Source: Ileibacterium sp. (GTDB lineage Bacteria > Bacillota_I > Bacilli_A > Erysipelotrichales > Erysipelotrichaceae). From it: a stretch of 9,864 nucleotides of DNA. The stretch is from the NCBI GenBank assembly GCA_021443945.1, contig JABUSF010000009.1:38159-48022 (forward strand), written 5' to 3'. Made by a program: the position numbers and the translations under genes. The notes beneath the pieces were generated by a model. The model did not search any database, had not been told where the DNA came from, and saw only the letters and a list, made by a program, of their open reading frames with translations. Shown in pieces: positions 5,260-9,864 of this stretch. How positions within the stretch are numbered: position 1 is the first letter of the stretch; each line of letters opens with the position of its first letter.

Positions 5260-7248
5260 TCAGCGGGAAGCTTCTACAACTTCCTTCATCACTTCATAAG
5301 CGTGTTTTGCGGTAATGCCAAAGTGGTCAAACAGAACTCCAGCCGGAGCGCTGGCTCCAAAGCTTTCCATACCAATCACTTTGCCGTCCAGTCCAACGTA
5401 GCGGTACCATCCATGATCCTGGCTGGCTTCGATGGCTACACGGCTGCGGACTGCATTTGGCAGAATGCGTTCCTTGTATTCTGCAGGCTGCTGTTCAAAC
5501 AGTTCCATGGATGGCATGGAAACAACTCGGACATCAATTCCGTCGGCTTTCAGCAGATCTTTTGCTTCTTTGGCCAGAGCGACTTCAGAACCGGAAGCAA
5601 TCAGAATTCCATCTGGAACTTCCTGTTCACTGTCTTCGAGGATATAAGCACCTTTTAAAGCTTCTTTGGATGTGTTTTTCAGCTGCGGCAGATTCTGACG
5701 AGTCAAAATCAGAGCGGTTGGACCGTTGTCATGCTTCAGAGCAGCGGTCCAGCCTGCAGCGGTTTCTACCGCATCTGCAGGACGGAAAACAACCATATTC
5801 GGCATATTGCGGTAAGCGGCTAAGTGCTCAATGGGCTGATGGGTCGGGCCGTCTTCACCCACCCCAATGGAGTCATGGGTAAAGATATAAGTGACTGGCA
5901 AATCCATCAGAGCAGCCAGGCGCGCCATTGGTTTTGCATAATCAGAGAATACAAAGAAGGTAGCTGCATAGGGGCGAACGCCTTCCAGAGCCAGTCCGTT
6001 GGCAATGCCGCCCATTCCCATTTCCCGTACACCAAAGTGCAGGTTGCGTCCGGAATGATCTTCTTTGGTAAAGTCTTTTTCTCCATTTAATACAGATTTA
6101 TTGGAAGGTCCAAGATCGGCGGAGCCGCCCATGAGCTGAGGAACCTTGTCTTTGAGCAGATTGAGAATTCTTCCGGAGGAAGCGCGGGTGGCTTCTGCTT
6201 TTTCAGGAGCTGTCCAGATCTCTTCATCAAAGAGAATTTCATCATCGATCGGCAGTTTTTCAAATGACTGCCAAACGTCTTTCATTTCCGGATATTCATT
6301 CATGTAGTTTTTAAACAGTTCTTCCCATTCCGCCTGCTTTTTGGCACCTTCTGCCGCAATGTCTGCGAAATGTTCATAGACGTCTTCACTGATCACAAAT
6401 GGTTCTTCATGCCAGTCCAGGTTCTGTTTGAGTCCTGCATTGACCTCTTCCCCAAGAGGTTCTCCATGGGAAGAGGAAGTACCGGCTTTTGCACTTCCAT
6501 GACCGATGACAGTGTTGATTTTAATGAAAGATGGTTTGCCTGTTTCGGCTTTGGCTTCTTCGATGGCTTTTCCGATGGCTTCCAGATCTGTACCGTCTTC
6601 TACTTCCAGCGCCTGGAATCCGAGGGCTTCCATGCGCTTGAGCACGTCTTCTCTAAATGCCAGATCTGTATTTCCTTCAATGGTAATTTTATTGGAATCA
6701 AATAAAACGATCAGTTTGCCGAGGCCAAGAGTCCCCGCAAGGGATAGAGCTTCCTGAGCGACACCTTCCATCAGATCGCCTTCACCGGCTTCTGCAAAGA
6801 TATAGTGGTCAATCAGGTCATAGCCAGGCTTATTGATCTGGCTTGCTTTGTAATCCTGGGCAATCGCCATACCGACAGCGGCAGCCAGTCCGCTTCCAAG
6901 CGGTCCTGTGGAACATTCCACTCCCGTGGTCCATCCATATTCGGGATGGCCTGGAGTTTTGGATCCTAACTGTCTGAAGTTTTTCAAATCATCCATGGTC
7001 AGTCCATATCCAAACAGATGGAGCAGAGCGTAATAACCTGCAGAGCCATGTCCTCCGGAGAGAATAAAACGGTCTCTGTTAGGCCAGGAGGCATCTTTTG
7101 GATTATGGTTCATCTGATGAGCCCACAGTTCGTAAAGCATGGGGGCTGTTCCCAGAGGCGCACCGGGATGTCCGGATTTCGCTTTCTGGACTTCGTCTGC
7201 AGCCAGCACTCTAATGGCGTTCACAGACTTTTGATCTAAGTTGCTCAT
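5260..7248 (-). CDS. tkt: Transketolase
   Basis: A 662-residue ThDP- and Mg-dependent enzyme of the non-oxidative pentose phosphate pathway. It moves two-carbon ketol units between ketose and aldose phosphates. All three transketolase domains are present: the PP domain, about 1-325; the Pyr domain, about 345-520; and the C-terminal domain, about 535-662. Active-site residues in place include H27 (SGHPG), H67 (GGHGS), H101 (GHPE), H261 (SHGE), the catalytic E409 (VREMGM) and H470 (GPTHQP). One residue is odd. The metal-binding motif reads GEGDLMEG (155-162), with E156 where characterised enzymes have Asp (Asp157 in yeast, Asp155 in E. coli). The partner ligands N186 and I188 are kept at normal spacing. 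ATG 7248 follows a GGAAGGAAG-type RBS (about 7254-7263). The gene is monocistronic, with a leader of roughly 137 nt. Confidence 0.97.
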   Translation of the reverse strand: MSNLDQKSVNAIRVLAADEVQKAKSGHPGAPLGTAPMLYELWAHQMNHNPKDASWPNRDRFILSGGHGSAGYYALLHLFGYGLTMDDLKNFRQLGSKTPGHPEYGWTTGVECSTGPLGSGLAAAVGMAIAQDYKASQINKPGYDLIDHYIFAEAGEGDLMEGVAQEALSLAGTLGLGKLIVLFDSNKITIEGNTDLAFREDVLKRMEALGFQALEVEDGTDLEAIGKAIEEAKAETGKPSFIKINTVIGHGSAKAGTSSSHGEPLGEEVNAGLKQNLDWHEEPFVISEDVYEHFADIAAEGAKKQAEWEELFKNYMNEYPEMKDVWQSFEKLPIDDEILFDEEIWTAPEKAEATRASSGRILNLLKDKVPQLMGGSADLGPSNKSVLNGEKDFTKEDHSGRNLHFGVREMGMGGIANGLALEGVRPYAATFFVFSDYAKPMARLAALMDLPVTYIFTHDSIGVGEDGPTHQPIEHLAAYRNMPNMVVFRPADAVETAAGWTAALKHDNGPTALILTRQNLPQLKNTSKEALKGAYILEDSEQEVPDGILIASGSEVALAKEAKDLLKADGIDVRVVSMPSMELFEQQPAEYKERILPNAVRSRVAIEASQDHGWYRYVGLDGKVIGMESFGASAPAGVLFDHFGITAKHAYEVMKEVVEASR

Positions 7249-7265
7249 TTCTTCTTCCTTCCATT

Positions 7266-7306
7266 CGCAGCGGTCAACCCGCCTGCAGACTGATTGACCG
7301 TTTGCG
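7266..7306 (-). repeat. Inverted repeat in the tkt leader next to the RBS
   Basis: CGGTCAA (7271-7277) and TTGACCG (7294-7300) are perfect 7-bp arms. The stem can be extended past small bulges by CGCA (7266-7269) and TGCG (7303-7306). No T-run follows on the minus strand, so it is not a terminator. It ends just upstream of the tkt RBS and could be an operator or a leader RNA hairpin affecting translation. Confidence 0.5.
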
Positions 7307-7313
7307 ATTTAAT

Positions 7314-7336
7314 GCTTACTTAACTTAACGCTTACT
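7314..7336. repeat. Short direct repeat in the tkt leader
   Basis: GCTTACT occurs at 7314-7320 and 7330-7336, 16 bp apart start to start, enclosing TTAACTTAA-type sequence. Its position between the predicted promoter and the tkt RBS suggests a possible protein-binding site; no regulator is identified. Confidence 0.35.
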
Positions 7337-7392
7337 ATATAAATAACATTTTCACTTCGGGCATGCGTATCAGAATGCGCACGCCAAAAAAA

Positions 7393-7422
7393 AGTATAAT
7401 GTCTTTTTGTTGCATTTACCAA
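7393..7422 (-). promoter_or_regulatory. Probable tkt promoter
   Basis: On the minus strand, -35 TTGGTA (7417-7422), an 18-nt spacer and -10 TATACT (7393-7398). The predicted start near 7386 leaves about 137 nt of leader. This includes an imperfect 7-bp hairpin at 7361-7384 immediately after the start and the inverted repeat at 7266-7306. The promoter begins 7 bp after the upstream gene's terminator T-run. Confidence 0.5.
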
Positions 7423-7428
7423 CAAATT

Positions 7429-7460
7429 AAAAAAGCTCGGGGGACAGTATCGAGCTTTTT
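7429..7460 (-). terminator. Intrinsic terminator of the 52-residue gene
   Basis: AAAAAGCTCG (7430-7439) and CGAGCTTTTT (7451-7460) form a perfect 10-bp stem with an 11-nt loop; on the minus strand it ends in a run of six T (7434-7429). It lies 11 bp past the stop codon at 7472 and separates this gene from tkt. Confidence 0.9.
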
Positions 7461-7471
7461 GTGCGTATAAA

Positions 7472-7630
7472 TTACTTTTCGTTCAAATTCCAGAAATACT
7501 CAAGACGGTCTGCAAAATCCATTTTGTCGTAGTTGTCGGGGAGCTGGATTTCAATTTCCGTGTTCAGTTCTTCAATCTGAAGATCATCCAATACTTCGCA
7601 CTTTGGTACCTTTGATTCATTCTTTTTCAA
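7472..7630 (-). CDS. Hypothetical small acidic protein (52 residues)
   Basis: I do not recognise this protein. From TTG 7630 it is 52 residues: a short basic KKNESK start, then an acidic body with DDLQIEELNTEIEIQLPDNY and a C-terminal DFADRLEYFWNLNEK that may form an amphipathic helix. There is one Cys and no membrane segment. The start is chosen because GGAGG (7640-7644) lies 9 nt before TTG 7630. A longer reading from TTG 7660 (62 residues) would place that RBS inside the gene and has none of its own. A promoter upstream, a strong RBS and a terminator after the stop all support a real, independently expressed gene. Confidence 0.65.
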   Translation of the reverse strand: MKKNESKVPKCEVLDDLQIEELNTEIEIQLPDNYDKMDFADRLEYFWNLNEK

Positions 7631-7705
7631 CAGGGGATTCCTCCTTTTTCTTTTTTTCAATTTTCTGATAAAACTTTCTGTAATTTTTGTAAACGCTGTA
7701 AGTCC

Positions 7706-7734
7706 ATATTACAAATCCGGGCAAAAAACAGCAA
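7706..7734 (-). promoter_or_regulatory. Probable promoter of the 52-residue gene
   Basis: On the minus strand, -35 TTGCTG (7729-7734), a 17-nt spacer and -10 TAATAT (7706-7711). The start would fall near 7699, giving a leader of about 70 nt. The flanking intergenic DNA is AT-rich, with a TTGTTAA direct repeat around 7743-7760. Confidence 0.45.
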
Positions 7735-7810
7735 GGCAATTGTTGTTAAATATTTGTTAACTGAAACGAAAATAAATCGTCTAATTCGAAATATTTATGA
7801 AAGATAAGCA

Positions 7811-7837
7811 GAAAAAAAGAAGGAAAACTCCTTCTTT
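7811..7837 (-). terminator. Intrinsic terminator of the PTS IIA-IIB operon
   Basis: AAAGAAGGA (7816-7824) and TCCTTCTTT (7829-7837) form a 9-bp stem with a 4-nt loop. On the minus strand a T-run follows (complement of 7812-7818). The stem overlaps the IIB stop codon (7836-7838). Confidence 0.88.
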
Positions 7838-8135
7838 ATCTCTGTTGGTACAGTTCTTCAAGCTGACGGTAAATATTATCGCAGCGGCCAAGTGCATAAT
7901 CGGTGGAATTGATCGCACCGCAGGGCAGCTTGGTTTCATCTTTGATCATATCCAAACGGTAGGAAATCTGAGGACCCACCAAAACCACCTCAAAGTCTTT
8001 GAAACGGTCTTTGTATTCCGCGAGGCTGCAGGCTTCCACATCCAGTTCTGTATTCTGTTCCTGCCAGTAGCTTTTCATTTTTGTCATCAGCAGCGAGGTG
8101 GACAGGCCTCCTGCGCATACCAGAAGTACTTTCAT
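7836..8135 (-). CDS. PTS lactose/cellobiose-family EIIB subunit
   Basis: A 99-residue cytosolic phosphocarrier of the lactose-chitobiose (Lac) PTS family. It accepts phosphate from EIIA on a Cys and passes it to the sugar bound by EIIC. The N-terminal P-loop-like KVLLVCAGGLSTSLLMTKM carries the phosphorylated C7 followed by the S12/T13/S14 turn, and VVLVGPQISYRLDMIK (50-65) is a second family block. Length is typical. ATG 8135 has AAAGGGA (8144-8150) 8 nt upstream. It is 27 bp downstream of IIA, and a terminator overlaps the stop, so no EIIC or hydrolase gene can follow in the same transcript. The sugar cannot be told from IIB alone; cellobiose, chitobiose and lactose are all possible. Confidence 0.93.
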   Translation of the reverse strand: MKVLLVCAGGLSTSLLMTKMKSYWQEQNTELDVEACSLAEYKDRFKDFEVVLVGPQISYRLDMIKDETKLPCGAINSTDYALGRCDNIYRQLEELYQQR

Positions 8136-8162
8136 TTTTATTATCCCTTTCCTTTTGAAGAA

Positions 8163-8486
8163 TCAGTCTTTCTTATCTTCCTTATTTTTATACAGATCAA
8201 TCATTTCCCGAATCAGTTCTGAGGCCAGCATGGAGGTCATTAGATGGTCCTGGGAATGAACCATCAGCAAATCAATAGGCTTTTTCTGTCCGTTCATTTC
8301 CGCAAACAGCAAATCGGTCTGAGCCTTATGCGCTTTTGCACTGGCTTCATCCGATTTTTTGAGCAGTTCATCGGCTTCATCAAAGCGGCCTTCTTTGGCA
8401 GCATTCAGAGCCTGAAAGGCAAATGATCGCGCATCTCCGGAATTGGCAATAATGCCAAAGGAGATCATATCCATTTCATTATCCAT
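8163..8486 (-). CDS. PTS lactose/cellobiose-family EIIA subunit
   Basis: A 107-residue helical phosphocarrier of the Lac PTS family, which takes phosphate from HPr on a His and hands it to EIIB. The signature LLMVHSQDHLMTSM (73-86) contains the phosphorylatable H77 and the metal-binding D80 of the trimeric EIIA fold. The N-terminal ISFGIIANSGDARSFAFQAL (8-27) is also typical. ATG 8486 is chosen because AAGGTGA (8492-8498) lies 5 nt upstream and because it gives the normal family length. An in-frame upstream ATG at 8603 adds 39 residues without family similarity and would precede the predicted promoter. First gene of a two-gene operon with EIIB. Confidence 0.93.
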   Translation of the reverse strand: MDNEMDMISFGIIANSGDARSFAFQALNAAKEGRFDEADELLKKSDEASAKAHKAQTDLLFAEMNGQKKPIDLLMVHSQDHLMTSMLASELIREMIDLYKNKEDKKD

Positions 8487-8526
8487 TGGGGTCACCTTCT
8501 CATGTTTCAATTGTTCAACTGACTTT

Positions 8527-8555
8527 ATTTTATCCTGTAAAAAATGACAGGTAAA
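8527..8555 (-). promoter_or_regulatory. Probable PTS operon promoter with internal dyad
   Basis: On the minus strand, -35 TTTACC (8550-8555), a 17-nt spacer and -10 TAAAAT (8527-8532). The spacer contains an inverted repeat, CCTGT (8534-8538) with ACAGG (8547-8551). That is placed as an operator would be, so that a bound repressor blocks polymerase. The leader would be about 35 nt. Confidence 0.5.
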
Positions 8556-8660
8556 GCATACTTGCTCATGCGATTTTACCCCTGGAAAAGGCTTAAAAAG
8601 CATTCTGCCCTCCCGCTTTCAAGGCGATCTCCTTTCTTTGGCTTTTTGCCTTCCTGCTTT

Positions 8661-8686
8661 TGTCAGGTTTCACTTCGAAACAGACA
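8661..8686. promoter_or_regulatory. Candidate operator overlapping the -35 of the FMN-enzyme gene
   Basis: Outer arms TGTC (8661-8664) and GACA (8683-8686) and inner arms GTTTC (8667-8671) and GAAAC (8677-8681) form a nearly symmetric 26-bp element around a 5-bp centre. The right arm coincides with the predicted -35 hexamer, as expected for a repressor site. The rest of the 8556-8660 stretch is pyrimidine-rich on the plus strand, and I see no gene in it. Confidence 0.45.
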
Positions 8687-8708
8687 ATCCAAAAATCCTG
8701 ATTATAAT
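8681..8708 (+). promoter_or_regulatory. Probable promoter of the FMN-dependent oxidoreductase
   Basis: A perfect -10 TATAAT (8703-8708) lies 16 nt after CAGACA (8681-8686), a 4/6 match to the -35 consensus. The start would fall near 8715, giving a leader of about 63 nt before ATG 8778. Confidence 0.6.
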
Positions 8709-8777
8709 GTTCTGGTAAAGCTGACAAGGGGATGAGCAGATTGGCTGCCCGTTGACGGCAAAGATAAAGGAGTTCAA

Positions 8778-9800
8778 ATGAAAACATACACCGAAGTGCT
8801 TGAATGCGCCCGCCCGTGCATCGGACCGTACTGCAAAGCCTGTCCGGAATGCAGCGGCAAAGCCTGCGGGAGCAAAATCCCGGGACCGGGAGCCAAAGGA
8901 TATGGTGACACAGCCATTCGAAATTACGATGCCTGGAAAAAGATTCGGGTAAAGATGGATACCCTTCATCCGTCCGGAGAGCCGGATTTGACCTTTGAAC
9001 TGTTTGGCAAAACATTCAAAGCCCCAATTTTTGCCGGCCCTGTCGGTGCTGTCAACCTTCACTACGGAGACAAATATGATGATCTTCAGTACAACGATCT
9101 TCTCGTTTCCGGATGTGCGGATGCCGGAATTGCTGCCTTTACAGGAGATGGAACCAATCCAAAAGTCATGGAAGGAGCAGCCAAAGCCATTGCCAAAGCC
9201 AAAGGGCTGGGCATTCCGACCATCAAACCCTGGAATGCGCAGACTGTAAAGGAAAAGATGGACATCGTAAAAGAGGCCCATCCTTTTGCCCTGGCCATGG
9301 ATGTGGATGCCGCTGGTCTTCCCTTCCTCAAAAACATGACGCCTCCAGCTGGTTCCAAAACCGTCGAAGAGCTGAAGGAAATCATTGAAATGAGCGATGT
9401 TCCTTTTATTGTGAAAGGCATTATGACCGTTCAGGGAGCATTGAAAGCCAAAGAAGCCGGTGCAGATGCCATTGTGGTGTCCAACCACGGCGGCCGGGTT
9501 TTGGATGGATGCCAGGCCACCGCAGAAGTGCTGGAAGAGATCGCCAAAGCCGTTGGAGATGAAATGAAAATTTTCGTCGACGGAGGAATCCGCAGCGGAG
9601 CCGATATCTTCAAAGCTCTGGCTCTGGGAGCAGATGCCGTCATCATTGCCCGTCCCTATGTCACTGCCGTTTATGGAGCAGAACAGGAAGGGGTTCAGGT
9701 TCTGAGCGGCAAACTGATGAACGAACTGGCCGATACCATGACCATGTGCGGAGCGGCAAATCTGAAGGACATCAGCCGGGATATGGTTTTTGTCCAGTAA
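8778..9800 (+). CDS. FMN-dependent alpha-hydroxyacid oxidoreductase (lactate oxidase-like) with Cys-rich N-terminus
   Basis: A 340-residue cytosolic enzyme of the FMN-dependent alpha-hydroxyacid dehydrogenase family (PF01070), which oxidises L-2-hydroxyacids such as lactate or glycolate to 2-oxoacids. Family hallmarks are VKGI (212-215, FMN-contacting K213), SNHGGRVLDG (235-244, catalytic H237 and substrate-binding R240), FVDGGIRSGADIFKALALGAD (266-286) and ARPY (291-294, usually GRP). The N-terminus differs from classical glycolate or lactate oxidases. Residues 10-30 hold six cysteines, spaced C-x3-C-x4-C-x2-C-x2-C-x4-C, suggestive of a metal or Fe-S site. That may mean electrons go to an anaerobic acceptor instead of oxygen. 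Substrate is not determinable here. ATG 8778 has AAAGGAG (8766-8772) at 5 nt. It is divergent from the PTS operon and followed by a terminator stem. Confidence 0.87.
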   Translation: MKTYTEVLECARPCIGPYCKACPECSGKACGSKIPGPGAKGYGDTAIRNYDAWKKIRVKMDTLHPSGEPDLTFELFGKTFKAPIFAGPVGAVNLHYGDKYDDLQYNDLLVSGCADAGIAAFTGDGTNPKVMEGAAKAIAKAKGLGIPTIKPWNAQTVKEKMDIVKEAHPFALAMDVDAAGLPFLKNMTPPAGSKTVEELKEIIEMSDVPFIVKGIMTVQGALKAKEAGADAIVVSNHGGRVLDGCQATAEVLEEIAKAVGDEMKIFVDGGIRSGADIFKALALGADAVIIARPYVTAVYGAEQEGVQVLSGKLMNELADTMTMCGAANLKDISRDMVFVQ

Positions 9801-9838
9801 CCCGGAAGAACAACGGATAAAACAGCAAAGGGAGATCC

Positions 9839-9864
9839 TTTTGATCAGATGGCTCTGATCAAAA
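9839..9864 (+). terminator. Probable terminator stem, cut by the window end
   Basis: TTTTGATCAGA (9839-9849) and TCTGATCAAAA (9854-9864) form a perfect 11-bp stem with a TGGC loop, 38 bp after the FMN-enzyme stop codon. The stem could extend outward using GGGAGATCC (9830-9838) if the complement lies beyond the window. The expected T-run would also lie outside, so the call is probable only. Confidence 0.6.

Noticed and set aside
7395..7400. Perfect plus-strand TATAAT
   Set aside because: No -35 hexamer lies at 16-18 nt upstream and no plus-strand gene follows; the same bases serve the minus-strand tkt -10.
8487..8603. 39-residue N-terminal extension of the PTS IIA
   Set aside because: The added residues show no family similarity, ATG 8486 has a good RBS, and the extension would begin upstream of the predicted promoter.
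8544..8735. 63-codon plus-strand frame in the gap between IIA and the FMN enzyme
   Set aside because: It has no ribosome binding site before its ATG and overlaps both predicted promoters; the product looks random.
8670..9488. 272-codon open frame on the minus strand opposite the FMN-enzyme gene
   Set aside because: It is antisense to a gene with full family signatures, gives a low-complexity product rich in Phe, Gly and His, and has no convincing RBS.
1..9864. Mobile element, phage, CRISPR, toxin-antitoxin or defence system
   Set aside because: I found no transposase, integrase, terminal repeats, spaced repeat array or effector domain on either strand.

Overview
The window is an ordinary chromosomal stretch of a Gram-positive, moderately low-GC bacterium. 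It is most likely a gut-type anaerobic or fermentative member of the Bacillota; an Erysipelotrichia or Clostridia-like host is my inference and cannot be proven from the sequence. The reasons are strong AGGAGG-type ribosome binding sites, tight intrinsic terminators after nearly every gene, lactose/cellobiose-family PTS subunits, a MetA carrying the Firmicute acetyl-CoA specificity residue, a CcpA-like cre match, and a Cys-rich FMN-dependent hydroxyacid oxidoreductase of a type I associate with anaerobes. I see no transposase, phage gene, CRISPR array, toxin-antitoxin pair or defence system.

Layout, left to right: the 3' part of tRNA-Asn(GUU) (1-51) and its terminator; cutC (+, 110-859). Then two minus-strand genes, with the upstream one at the right: an RpiR/SIS regulator (2905-2027) followed by metA (1940-987). 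Next come two unrecognised membrane proteins transcribed divergently from a roughly 335-bp control region: a single-pass, secreted-domain protein (minus, 3986-3003) and a four-helix membrane protein with an alpha-helical cytoplasmic tail (+, 4322-5200). A minus-strand transketolase (7248-5260) has a long leader. A 52-residue hypothetical protein (minus, 7630-7472) and an orphan PTS pair, IIA (8486-8163) then IIB (8135-7836), follow. Divergent from the PTS pair is the FMN-dependent alpha-hydroxyacid oxidoreductase (+, 8778-9800), with a terminator stem at the window end.

The genes do not form one pathway. The recognisable functions are methionine precursor synthesis (metA), the non-oxidative pentose phosphate pathway (tkt), sugar phosphotransfer (IIA/IIB), hydroxyacid oxidation and a TIM-barrel protein of uncertain role (cutC). 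Nearly every transcription unit is closed by its own hairpin, so most genes look monocistronic. The exceptions are IIA-IIB and possibly rpiR-metA.

I do not find a convincing new multi-gene system. The points most worth a second look are a Glu in place of the Mg/ThDP-binding Asp of transketolase, a six-cysteine N-terminal segment on the FMN enzyme, an unusually structured control region between the two unknown membrane-protein genes, a degenerate sugar-phosphate pocket in the RpiR protein, and PTS IIA/IIB genes without a local IIC.
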